Source: an uncultured Prevotellaceae bacterium (GTDB lineage: Bacteria > Bacteroidota > Bacteroidia > Bacteroidales > Bacteroidaceae). From it: 33,489 nucleotides of DNA. Positions 9,629-22,427 of the stretch are shown here, one piece after another. The notes under the pieces were generated by a model that had not been told where the DNA came from, searched no databases, and saw only the letters and a program-made list of their open reading frames with translations. The stretch lies in the NCBI GenBank assembly GCA_900321835.1, contig ONXQ01000004.1:1-33489 (forward strand), in the 5' to 3' direction. The position numbers and the translations under genes were made by a program. The first letter of the stretch is position 1, and each line of letters opens with the position of its first letter.

Positions 9629-11683
9629 ATGAAACTAAAGACAATCCTGGCAGCCATCGCCGCTGCCACAGCCCTGAACCTTCAGGCACAAGAATGGACT
9701 GACGTCACCAGTACGTACATCACTGACCCCGACTTTGAAAGTTGCACACCCGTCAACACTGGTTCACTTGCCACTGGCAGCAATACGAGAGGAGCCAGTT
9801 ATCCCGACCAGGGATGGACCTGCGAAACGACGAATGCCAACGGCACGACTTGGTCGAACGCTGCCGTGATGAACTATGACAACAATGCTACGAACAAACG
9901 TCTTCCCAACAATGCCAACTTTCCAGACCTCACACGCCGCTACGTGAAGACCGATGACAACAAGAACGGATTGGCCATCATCATCGGACGCAGCACGGAA
10001 ATCATCTACCGAACCAACGAAGTGACGCTGCCGGCCGGCCACTACATCCTGACTGTCATGGGACGCAACAGCAACAGCAGTTATAGTTTAACCAGTTTTC
10101 CCTCTCAACTTGGGTTTGTCGGCGACGCTGTGTCGTACAAGTCAACCAAGACCTCTTTCACTGCCTGGACATGGGTGGAAGACCGCGTGGAGTTCTCGCT
10201 GGCAGTGCCCACAACAGGTCGCATTCAGTTGGGCGGATATGCCACAGCCAACTCATCAGCAGACCACGCCTTCATGGTCTTCGACCACGTCAAACTGCAG
10301 TACATGGCCGCGACTTATTCCGAACTGCTCGCCGACCTCTTGACCGAAGCCAGTGCCATCACTGTCCCCACCGAAAATATCGGCGACGGCGCATTTGAGT
10401 TTCCTGAAGCACCTATCACCGCTTTTACCCAAGCAAAAGAGACTGCACAGGCAAAACTCGATGCCGATGCCGTCACCTCCGAGGATGTCACAGCCCTGCG
10501 TGCTGCCATCGATGCCTACAACGCTGTGAAAGACGAACTGAACCGTCCTGCTGCCGGGGCAAACTACAAACTGCAACTGGCTCACACATGGGAGAGCGGT
10601 CAATATCAACACCTCAGCCTTGGTTTCGTCACCCTGGCCAACACCCTCACCAATCAGGGCGGCTATGTGCTGTCCATCGGAACCGCCACCGAGGCCTTCA
10701 CCGACAAAGCCTACCTCGCCCAGCAGTTCACGCTGACACCCAACGAAGACGTACAGAACGGCTATATCTTCAGCATGGTGGACAAAGAAGGTAACACACG
10801 CTACGTCTGCTCGGGAACGAAGGTGGGTGGCAACAACCAGCAAATCCGAACGACAACCACACAGGAAGATGCCTTGACCATCCGTATAGAGTATGCAGGA
10901 ATGCAAGATGGCGACCCGACTTTCCACCTCTACAGCACGGAAGCCCCCGCCAACACATGGATCAGTTTCAACGACCGTAATTCATACTGTTGGAACACCA
11001 GCTACCCAGCCAGCATCTTCTGGCTGCATGAAAAGTCGGCAGCCGACCTTCCCGCCATTTCGCTCAACATGACTGCCGGCCGCTATGCCACACGCATCTT
11101 CCCCTTCGTCCGCACCGCTGAGGGCGAACTCATCAGCGACCTCCTTACTGGCAAGGCCAACATCTACACCTGCGCTGCCCTTGTCGAAGGCACCAACACC
11201 CTCGACCTCACACCCCTCGAAGGTGCGCTCCAGGCACACACGCCCTACATCCTTGAGGCGACAGACAATGTCGATCTCACACTGACGGGCTATGGCACCG
11301 CCTACGAGACCACGACCGAATACACCGCAGGACTGCTCACAGGCACCTATGCCTCGACGGGCTATGCTCCTGAGGGCTGCTACATCCTGCAGACACAGGA
11401 CGGCCAACAGGCCTTCTACCGCGTCGATGGCTCGGCCCCAATCCCATTGGCTCCCTGGCGCGTCTGGCTCAACGGCACGGCAAGCACCGGCGATGTCAAA
11501 GCACTCCATCTCTCCGACCACAATGAGCAACCCACCGGCATCGACGTCATGCTTCCTGAAGATGCTGTTATCGGTCATGACGCAGCCGTCTACGACCCTG
11601 CCGGACGTCGTCTGACCCACCTGCAGCGCGGGCTGAACATCATCCGGACAAACGACGGACGTGTACGTAAAATCTACCGATAA
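9629..11683 (+). CDS. Secreted multi-module protein of accessory domains only
   Basis: No catalytic domain was recognised in these 684 residues. Signal peptide at 1-20 (MKLKTILAAIAAATALNLQA). Module A (about 22-225) is a predicted beta-sandwich opening WTDVTSTYITDPDFESCT with an LPAGHY signature, typical of galactose-binding-like folds. Module B (about 230-310) is a FIVAR-like helical hairpin (VPTENIGDGAFEF ... AIDAYNAVKDELN). Module C (about 315-480) has YLAQQFTLTP and TRYVCSG. Module D (from about 485) has [17 protein letters not shown] and ALQAHTPYILEA. The tail VYDPAGRRLTHLQRGLNI closes the protein. Modules A-D recur in the esterase (11886-14711) and the GH2 enzyme (15034-20160), so it probably binds the same glycan or a partner as a free binding protein. 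The leader 9584-9628 carries TTGAGAATTGAGAATTGA direct repeats. Confidence 0.75.
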   Translation: MKLKTILAAIAAATALNLQAQEWTDVTSTYITDPDFESCTPVNTGSLATGSNTRGASYPDQGWTCETTNANGTTWSNAAVMNYDNNATNKRLPNNANFPDLTRRYVKTDDNKNGLAIIIGRSTEIIYRTNEVTLPAGHYILTVMGRNSNSSYSLTSFPSQLGFVGDAVSYKSTKTSFTAWTWVEDRVEFSLAVPTTGRIQLGGYATANSSADHAFMVFDHVKLQYMAATYSELLADLLTEASAITVPTENIGDGAFEFPEAPITAFTQAKETAQAKLDADAVTSEDVTALRAAIDAYNAVKDELNRPAAGANYKLQLAHTWESGQYQHLSLGFVTLANTLTNQGGYVLSIGTATEAFTDKAYLAQQFTLTPNEDVQNGYIFSMVDKEGNTRYVCSGTKVGGNNQQIRTTTTQEDALTIRIEYAGMQDGDPTFHLYSTEAPANTWISFNDRNSYCWNTSYPASIFWLHEKSAADLPAISLNMTAGRYATRIFPFVRTAEGELISDLLTGKANIYTCAALVEGTNTLDLTPLEGALQAHTPYILEATDNVDLTLTGYGTAYETTTEYTAGLLTGTYASTGYAPEGCYILQTQDGQQAFYRVDGSAPIPLAPWRVWLNGTASTGDVKALHLSDHNEQPTGIDVMLPEDAVIGHDAAVYDPAGRRLTHLQRGLNIIRTNDGRVRKIYR

Positions 11684-11701
11684 AATGGTCTCAAAACTCC
11701 A

Positions 11702-11804
11702 CCGCAGTGCAAATTTATTTCAACCGCAGACGAAATTTATTTCAACCGCAGACGAAATTTATTTCAACCGCAGACGAAATTTATTTCAACCGCAGACGAA
11801 ATTT
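11702..11804 (+). repeat. 22-bp phased array 3 (CCGCAG core)
   Basis: Cores occur at 11702, 11724, 11746, 11768 and 11790. The first unit begins CCGCAGTGC and the other four CCGCAGACG, and the three complete CCGCAGACG units are identical. The array starts 19 bp after the upstream stop codon, on the same strand. It is the most regular array of the window and contains no coding sequence of its own. From 11805 to 11885 nothing further is recognised. Confidence 0.92.
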
Positions 11805-11885
11805 TGTAATACTTCAGTGAAAAAAATGAAGGCGTCAACCTTTGAATTCATGATAGTAAAAAACATCATAAACACCCCATAACTC

Positions 11886-14711
11886 ATGAAACGAATATTT
11901 TTCACCTGTCTGATGCTGACACTGGCACTGACCCAGTCATATGCTCAGCAACACACCGCCGTCCTGCCTTCGGGCGCAAAGTTGGAAATCTATCTGCCAG
12001 CCAAGAGCAAGGCAAACGGGCGTTGCATCCTTGTCACCCCCGGCGGAGCCTATCAGAATCTGGCCGTCGATGGCGAAGGTCGCCAGTGGGCACCATGGCT
12101 CACCGAACGCGGCTATGTGATGGCCATGCTCTCCTACCGCATGCCACACGGAAACTATGAATGGCCCTTGCAAGACGGTCGTGAGGCGATGGCTCTGCTC
12201 AGAGAGCGGGGCGAAGCCTGGCGCATCAAGAACGGATGTATCGGCGTGATGGGCTTCTCGGCCGGCGGCCATGTGGCATCGACCTTCGCCACGAAGATGC
12301 ACGGCGACGAGGCTCCTGCCTTCCAAATCCTGTTCTATCCCGTCATCACGATGGACCCCTCGTACACCCATGCCAACTCGCGGACCAACCTGTTGGGCAG
12401 CAACCCTTCACAGGAGTTGCAAGACCTGTACAGCAACGAGAAACAAGTGGCCGACGACAATCCTCCTGCCTTCATCTGCTATGCAGCCAACGACAACGTC
12501 GTGCCCATCGCCAATGCAAAGAACTACTATCAGGCACTCGTCAATCACAGCGTGCCTGCCTACATCAAGGAATATCCTACGGGCGGCCACGGGTTCGGAT
12601 TCGGTAATAACTTCTCCTATCAGGCCGATATGCACCATGAACTGGAAACATGGCTCGACGGACTGAAAAACTATCTGCACGACGAGGAAAACTTTCCTCA
12701 CACACAGTGGACCGATGTCACCAGTACCTACATCGTCAGCCCCGGCTTTGAGGATTGCACCGCCTACGACGGCAACGTGATGATTACGGCGGGTCCGAAA
12801 GGCAACTCCATCGACTATGCCGAGACAGGATGGCGACTGGAGCAGATGAGCGATTGGTGCTGCTCGGCGGTCATGGCCTACGGGACGACACACACGTTCT
12901 CGACGACCACATGCACACCTCCTGCTGCTGACAACGCTGGCAACGGAGGCAATGCCTTGGCCATCAGCATCGGTCGTACCTATCAGATTCGCTATGTCAG
13001 CACGACGGAAGTCACCCTGCCTGCCGGCCACTATCGTCTGAAGGCATGGTGTACCAACCAAAACACCGATGCCGACAACTATACCGAATACTACTCACTG
13101 CTGGGCTTTGTACCCAACGAAGGCAATGCCTACCTGTCGTCACTGACAGGACTGGTAGCTGGACGATGGACGCAGGACGTGGTCGAATTTACACTGGACA
13201 AGCCTACGACAGGACGTTTCCAGGTGGGCGGCAAGGGTATCAACAACTATAAGCCATCGACCGAACACGCCAAGGCCTTCATCGACAACCTGACACTGGA
13301 GGTTGAACCACCATTCGTCTCGCTGATGGACCGTGCCTACGATGTCGTGCTGCCCGAGGCCAATGTAGGCGACGCAGCCTTCCAGTATCCTGCCGAACCG
13401 ATTGCCCAGTTCACCCAGGCTCTGAACTTGGCCGAAGAGGCCTACCAGCAGTTTATGGATGGCGAAGAGGTGGACCTCGACGCTGCTTCAACCTCGCTCT
13501 CCGAGGCCATCGAGGCCTACAATGCCGTGAAGGATGCCGTAAATCCGCCTGCCGAGGGCTGCCGATATAAACTCACCTCAACCTTCGACTGGGAAACATG
13601 GAATGCCCAACTGTCCGGACTGACTGGCGGCGTACTCACCCTCGGTCTCCATGCCACACAGGCTGTACCAGGCACCTATGTCCTTGCGTTGGGACCGTCG
13701 AGCGACAAGTCATACGGCGACGAGCCATACTTGGCACAGGCATTCCAGTTCACCCCCGTCGAGGGCGTGCCAGGCGGCTTCACCATGAGCATCACCGACG
13801 AGGAAGGACTGACTCGTTACGTCTGCAGCGGTAGCCAGTACAGTGGCGGCAACAGCCTGCAAGTGCGCACGACTACCGATGCTTCGAAGGCACTCACGCT
13901 GCGTATCATACCCTCGAACACGGAAGAAGGGGTGATGAGCCTGCGCAGCACGGCTTCAGGCATCAACTTGAGTTTCAAAGATTATGTGGTTTACTGCTGG
14001 AGCGAAATGACGAACCGCAGCGACGGTTTCCGCATCGAAGAAGTCACCGAACCTGCCACTGTCGGCGTTACGTTGGCAAAGGGCCAGTACACCACATGCG
14101 TATTCCCATTTGCCCTCACCGTCGGCGGACAGTCACTGAACGAAGTGTTTGCCGGACTTGCCGACAAAGTTGAGGTGTATGCCTGCTATGGGATTGATGC
14201 CGATGGAAAGACGCTGGCTCTGACTCCGACGACCGAACTGATGGCTAATACTCCGTATGTCCTCAAAGCGGTCAATGACTGCGAATTCAACATCTCGGGA
14301 TATGGAACAGCGCTCGCACCGAACTACACGAGCGGATGGCTGGTGGGCAACTATGCCACCGATGCAGCCATACCTGTCGGCTGCTACAAGTTAGAAACTC
14401 TGCCCGAAGATGGTCAAGGCTTCACCCTTGTCGGCGAAGACACTGAAGACTGCCACATCGCCCCCTACGCAGCCTATCTGGAAGTGCCGGAAACAATGAC
14501 CGACGCGCCCGTCGTCATACTTCTCCCTTCGACGAAAGATGACGATGATCCTGCCACAGGCATCGAGGAAGTTAAAAGTGAAGGGGTGAAAGTTAAAATG
14601 GACGCAATTTATGACCTCAACGGACGGCGCCTGTCCACACCTCTTCCCGGTTTTTGTATCGTCCGTCGGAACGACGGCACAGCAAAGGTAATCATGAAAA
14701 GTGAAAAGTAA
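11886..14711 (+). CDS. Secreted alpha/beta-hydrolase esterase fused to modules A-D
   Basis: Predicted acyl esterase (941 residues) acting on acetylated glycans outside the cytoplasm. Signal peptide at 1-21 (MKRIFFTCLMLTLALTQSYA). The hydrolase domain (about 22-270) resembles BD-FAE/Aes-type esterases: oxyanion region TPGGAY (51-56), nucleophile elbow GFSAGGH with Ser125, Asp203 in AANDNVVP and His235 in TGGHGFG. From residue 274 it repeats the modules of the preceding protein: A (QWTDVTSTYIVSPGFEDCT), B (VLPEANVGDAAFQYP ... AIEAYNAVKDAVN), C (YLAQAFQFTP, TRYVCSG), D (GQYTTCVFPFAL, LMANTPYVLKA), and the tail IYDLNGRRLST. The hydrolase thus sits in front of what is a stand-alone protein upstream. 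A small peptide gene follows 16 bp after the stop. Confidence 0.82.
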   Translation: MKRIFFTCLMLTLALTQSYAQQHTAVLPSGAKLEIYLPAKSKANGRCILVTPGGAYQNLAVDGEGRQWAPWLTERGYVMAMLSYRMPHGNYEWPLQDGREAMALLRERGEAWRIKNGCIGVMGFSAGGHVASTFATKMHGDEAPAFQILFYPVITMDPSYTHANSRTNLLGSNPSQELQDLYSNEKQVADDNPPAFICYAANDNVVPIANAKNYYQALVNHSVPAYIKEYPTGGHGFGFGNNFSYQADMHHELETWLDGLKNYLHDEENFPHTQWTDVTSTYIVSPGFEDCTAYDGNVMITAGPKGNSIDYAETGWRLEQMSDWCCSAVMAYGTTHTFSTTTCTPPAADNAGNGGNALAISIGRTYQIRYVSTTEVTLPAGHYRLKAWCTNQNTDADNYTEYYSLLGFVPNEGNAYLSSLTGLVAGRWTQDVVEFTLDKPTTGRFQVGGKGINNYKPSTEHAKAFIDNLTLEVEPPFVSLMDRAYDVVLPEANVGDAAFQYPAEPIAQFTQALNLAEEAYQQFMDGEEVDLDAASTSLSEAIEAYNAVKDAVNPPAEGCRYKLTSTFDWETWNAQLSGLTGGVLTLGLHATQAVPGTYVLALGPSSDKSYGDEPYLAQAFQFTPVEGVPGGFTMSITDEEGLTRYVCSGSQYSGGNSLQVRTTTDASKALTLRIIPSNTEEGVMSLRSTASGINLSFKDYVVYCWSEMTNRSDGFRIEEVTEPATVGVTLAKGQYTTCVFPFALTVGGQSLNEVFAGLADKVEVYACYGIDADGKTLALTPTTELMANTPYVLKAVNDCEFNISGYGTALAPNYTSGWLVGNYATDAAIPVGCYKLETLPEDGQGFTLVGEDTEDCHIAPYAAYLEVPETMTDAPVVILLPSTKDDDDPATGIEEVKSEGVKVKMDAIYDLNGRRLSTPLPGFCIVRRNDGTAKVIMKSEK

Positions 14712-14727
14712 ACACCATCCAACAACC

Positions 14728-14940
14728 ATGATGACAGACAAAAAAACATATGATGCTCCCTGCCTGGAGCCGATTGAGAGCGGACTTTTGAACATAATAG
14801 CCCTCTCGGAGAGAGAAAACGCTGCCGACCCCGACAAAGACTGGGAAGTCAAGGGCCGTTCCCGCACAAAGGACGACGAGGAGTGGGAACAACTACTTGA
14901 AACTCCTCCCCAAGACGCTTGGGAACATTCGCTGTGGTAA
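14728..14940 (+). CDS. 70-residue acidic peptide, related to the peptide at 9413-9583
   Basis: The peptide opens MMTDKKTYDAPCLEPIESGL and ends with an acidic stretch and QDAWEHSLW. It shares KK.Y..P, L...LS..(E/D)N, ADP.K.W..K.R and the terminal W.H.LW with the 56-residue peptide upstream. ATG 14728 or 14731 is preferred over an in-frame GTG at 14701, which overlaps the preceding gene. It lies 16 bp after the esterase gene and directly before the promoter of the GH2 gene. Neither peptide has a signal sequence; both carry a hydrophobic patch before the acidic half. Function is unknown. The repeated position beside secreted glycan-active genes suggests a shared role. Confidence 0.65.
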   Translation: MMTDKKTYDAPCLEPIESGLLNIIALSERENAADPDKDWEVKGRSRTKDDEEWEQLLETPPQDAWEHSLW

Positions 14941-14946
14941 TTGTTT

Positions 14947-14975
14947 TTGTTTCTCAACAATTATTGTTATCTTTG
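14947..14975 (+). promoter_or_regulatory. Bacteroidetes-type promoter of the GH2 gene
   Basis: TTG (14947-14949), an 18-bp spacer and TATCTTTG (14968-14975) fit the -33/-7 consensus. The ATG follows at 15034. It starts right after the stop of the small peptide gene, so the GH2 gene can be transcribed alone. Confidence 0.65.
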
Positions 14976-15033
14976 CACCACTAGCGCTTAGCGTAAAATT
15001 TCCAAGTTCGTTTAACGAAAAGTTCGCAACTAA

Positions 15034-20160
<5,127 letters not shown>

Positions 20161-20280
20161 GTTCCATCTATAGAGGCAGACTGCCTCGATGGGGCATCGA
20201 AGTCGCATTTGCTACCACCCTACTCGTGACCTCGGCTGCCAAAAAAACAAAGGATTTTCACCGCCGGCACAGTTCGCTGA

Positions 20281-20351
20281 AAATTCCAAGTGCTTAAAAA
20301 TAAAATTCCAAGTGCTTAAAAATTTTTTCTAAGCACTTGGAATTTTATTTG
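20281..20351. repeat. 22-bp direct repeat plus 21-bp inverted copy (probable terminator)
   Basis: A 22-bp unit containing TTCCAAGTGCTT is perfectly duplicated (20281-20302, 20303-20324). A third, inverted copy follows: 20299-20319 pairs perfectly with 20331-20351 around an 11-nt A/T loop. It lies 120 bp after the GH2 stop and could end transcription. A 6-bp hairpin GAGGCA/TGCCTC (20172-20186) lies closer to the stop. Nothing else is recognised in 20161-20280. Confidence 0.6.
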
Positions 20352-20738
20352 TGGCGGAGATGCGGCTGGTCAAAGGTCAATGTCAGCCGGCGTCCGACTG
20401 CGACTACGAACGTAACGGCATGTGTGCCCCCTGCGCTTTGGTCCGCAACGACACCATCCACCTGTTCTACCAAACCTATGGCAACCGTGAGCGACGATGG
20501 CATCCGCTGGCAACGTCTGTCCGACCAGCCCTTCCTCCGCAACGGCAATCCCGACGACTGGAACGCCTGTGAGTCAGGTCATCCCCATCTCTTCACAGAC
20601 ACCGACGGCCGCACCTACCTCTTCTACCAAGGCAACAACGACCAGGGCCACACCTGGCTGCTCACCCACCAGGAAATCTTCTGGCAGGTTGACCGACCTA
20701 TAATACTTTCCCACCCTCAACCTAACGGAAGTATGTAA
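20351..20738 (+). pseudogene. Decayed fragment of a beta-propeller glycosidase
   Basis: Two frames together resemble the N-terminal blades of a five-bladed-propeller glycosidase (GH43/GH32-like). Frame 1 (20351 to about 20487) reads DYERNGMCAPCALVRNDTIH and LFYQTYGNRER. After a break near 20480-20490 another frame reads SDDGIRWQRLSDQPFLRNGN, then ESGHPHLFTDTDGRTYLFYQ and HTWLLTHQEI. A short deletion seems to have removed a few codons between the two parts. There is no start codon or signal peptide, and the C-terminal propeller is absent. The fragment abuts the inverted repeat at 20281-20351. It is probably a remnant of an earlier member of the glycan locus; the exact family is uncertain. Confidence 0.6.
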
Positions 20739-21049
20739 TGGGTAACAGAACAACACTTGCATTTTTAGCCCCCAAAATTATGTTTAGCGGACACCAATAA
20801 TTTCGAAAAAGGCGAAAAAACATTTTGTTTTAGGGAATTTCGATTTTGTCGGATATTTTCGGAATAGAAAGTTTTTATATCCCGAAAAAGGCAGAAAGGG
20901 CGAAAAGAACGAAAATGTTGTTTTGAGTTGTTCGAGTTGTCTTCAAAAAAAACTACGGATGTTTTGTTATAAAAGACAACTAAAACAACTTTGGACAACT
21001 TGTTTATCAAGAATTGGAGAATTGGAGAAATTAGGCACTTCGTCCATCA
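20739..21049. other. AT-rich stretch without recognised gene
   Basis: No homologous coding sequence, RNA gene or promoter was recognised. A minus-strand frame of 81 codons (20765-21010) is AT-rich and low-complexity, has no family features and is not called. Confidence 0.5.
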
Positions 21050-21115
21050 TTTAACGTGAGTTCGGCGTAAGGACTTTAGGAGTCAATCAAGTCCTTATGC
21101 CGAACTCACGTTAAA
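21050..21115. repeat. 26-bp near-perfect inverted repeat
   Basis: Arms 21050-21075 and 21090-21115 are complementary over 26 bp with one G-U position and a 14-nt loop. The left arm contains GTTCGGCGTAA and the right arm ACTCACGTTAAA. Both sequences recur without the hairpin at 27157-27190. It has no T-tract, so it looks more like a mobile palindromic element than a terminator. Confidence 0.7.
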
Positions 21116-21166
21116 GAAGAACAAGGGCGTGGCTTTGGGCGCGAGAATTACTTATTCTTCATTTTT

Positions 21167-21239
21167 CACTCTTCATTCTTCACTCTTCATTCTTCATTCT
21201 TCACTCTTCATTCTTCATTCTTCACTCTTCATTCTTCAT
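21167..21239. repeat. 21-bp simple-sequence repeat (CTTCATT/CTTCACT)
   Basis: About three and a half copies of a 21-bp unit made of CACTCTTCATTCTTCATTCTT. On the other strand this is the GAATGAAGAGTGAAG-type low-complexity DNA often seen between Bacteroidetes genes. It is non-coding. Confidence 0.8.
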
Positions 21240-21245
21240 ACCCCA

Positions 21246-21340
21246 CTCTGTGGATGAAAAAAATTTCGTCTGCGGACGAAATGAAAATGGACTGCGGACG
21301 AAAATTATTTCGTCTGCGGACGAAATTTTGTTCGACTGTG
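21246..21340 (-). repeat. 22-bp phased array 4 (CCGCAG core), minus strand
   Basis: On the minus strand, cores CCGCAG or CCACAG start 22 bp apart: 22-bp units at 21320-21298, 21297-21276 and 21275-21254, flanked by partial units down to 21246 and up to 21340. Several units read TTTCGTC-TGCG-GACGAAA on the plus strand and are near-palindromes. The array begins 29 bp after the stop of the minus-strand lipoprotein gene ending at 21369, in that gene's direction. Confidence 0.85.
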
Positions 21341-21368
21341 CCCCGGGGGTGGGGATGATGTGTGTGGG

Positions 21369-22427
21369 TTATTTCAGCACTTTGTCGAGTTCGGCCTGGA
21401 GTTGTTCTGGCTGTTCGGTGCGCGAGAGGACGTGGTGCTGACGGTCGAGGATGATGTAGGTGGGTAGGCGTGTGACGGAGAACTGGCGGGCGAGGGGTGT
21501 GTCCCAGGAGTGTCCGTCGTAGAGGTGGCGGATGGCGGAGGAGTCGTCTTCCTGTGTGAAACTGTTCCAGTTGGCAGGTGTGGCATCGACCGAGATGGTG
21601 ACGGTGTTGAGTTTCTGCCGTGGATAGCGCTTGACGGTCTTGCGCAGTTCGCCCATGTGGGTCCATGCCGAGGGCTGCCAGGTGGCCCAGAAGTAGAGGA
21701 GGGTGTGGCTGGCGGTGAGGAGGCTGTCGGGCAGGTCGGCCACCTGTCCGGTCTTCATGGTCTGGCGGTCGGTGAGTGCCTTTCGGGTGGCAAGCAGGGT
21801 GGCGTTTGTGGGGTTGTTCTGCTGGAGCAGGTTGCAGAGTTCGATGGCGCGTGCGGGGTCGTCTTCGAGGTCCTGGATGAAGTGGCGCTCAAAGAGGTAG
21901 AGTGCGACGGGCGAGTCGGCATTGTGGCGGATGTAGCGTTCGGCGATGTCGCGTGTCTCGACGGGGTTGGCGTCGTGTGTGTCTTCGCGGAACTGGTTCA
22001 GGAGTTCGTTTTCTTTGGTTCCTTTGACCTTGTATCCGCGCAGGTCGCTGGCGGTGGCTTCGTAGTCGAGCGATGAGCGTGCGGAGGCGAAGAAGACTTG
22101 CTCGACGGCATTGGGGAAGACGATGATGTAGGGGGCCGGTTCGCGCTGGTGGCCGGCGTAGGCGAAGCGGCCCTCGTTGACGTGGATGGTGTCGATGCGC
22201 GGGTCGTTGCCGTAGAGGTTGTAGATGAGCAGGTCGGTCTGCTCCATGCCGCTGATTTCGCCGTGCAGGCGGAATTCGTCGGTGCCTGTGCCGCAGGCTG
22301 TGAAAAGTTGAAGCACAAGGTACAAGGTGCAAAGTACGGCGAAGGGTGCCTTGCCCTTTGTACCTTGTACCTTGTACCTTGTACTTTCTCCTTTGTCCTT
22401 TGTCCTTTGTACCTTGTACTTAATCAT
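21369..22427 (-). CDS. Lipoprotein with DUF4369-like and thioredoxin-like domains, no CxxC
   Basis: A predicted envelope lipoprotein of 352 residues. The N-terminus (1-27) is basic and encoded by simple-sequence repeat. A hydrophobic stretch with lipobox LFTAC (Cys45) follows. A DUF4369-like beta domain starts at FRLHGEISGMEQTDLLIYNL, then a helical middle region, then a C-terminal TlpA/thioredoxin-like fold (TLLYFWATWQPSAWTHMGEL ... LPTYIILDRQ). The place normally held by a CxxC active site reads WQPSAW, so thiol-redox activity is unlikely. The start overlaps the stop of the upstream TPR gene by ATGA, showing translational coupling; it is the last gene of the aroQ-to-lipoprotein operon. The family is known in Bacteroidetes, but its precise role is unknown. 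Confidence 0.75.
   Translation of the reverse strand: MIKYKVQRTKDKGESTRYKVQGTKGKAPFAVLCTLYLVLQLFTACGTGTDEFRLHGEISGMEQTDLLIYNLYGNDPRIDTIHVNEGRFAYAGHQREPAPYIIVFPNAVEQVFFASARSSLDYEATASDLRGYKVKGTKENELLNQFREDTHDANPVETRDIAERYIRHNADSPVALYLFERHFIQDLEDDPARAIELCNLLQQNNPTNATLLATRKALTDRQTMKTGQVADLPDSLLTASHTLLYFWATWQPSAWTHMGELRKTVKRYPRQKLNTVTISVDATPANWNSFTQEDDSSAIRHLYDGHSWDTPLARQFSVTRLPTYIILDRQHHVLSRTEQPEQLQAELDKVLK
22315..22421. repeat. Simple-sequence repeat array inside the lipoprotein coding start
   Basis: Repeats of ACCTTGT/CCTTTGT (22354-22421) and the inverse AAGGTACAAGGT type (22315-22337) form an imperfect inverted repeat. Read on the minus strand they encode residues 3-25 and 31-38 of the lipoprotein: the basic leader and the hydrophobic core of its signal peptide. 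Confidence 0.8.

Noticed and set aside
11702..11804. CRISPR array
   Set aside because: The period is 22 bp with a 6-9 bp core and nearly identical spacers; there is no 25-36 bp repeat with unique spacers and no cas gene in the window.
20765..21010. Minus-strand gene of 81 codons
   Set aside because: The stretch is AT-rich low-complexity sequence with Asn/Ser/Phe runs, no promoter and no family resemblance.
20281..21340. Insertion sequence between the glycan locus and the aroQ operon
   Set aside because: Several inverted repeats are present but no transposase fragment or target-site duplication was seen.
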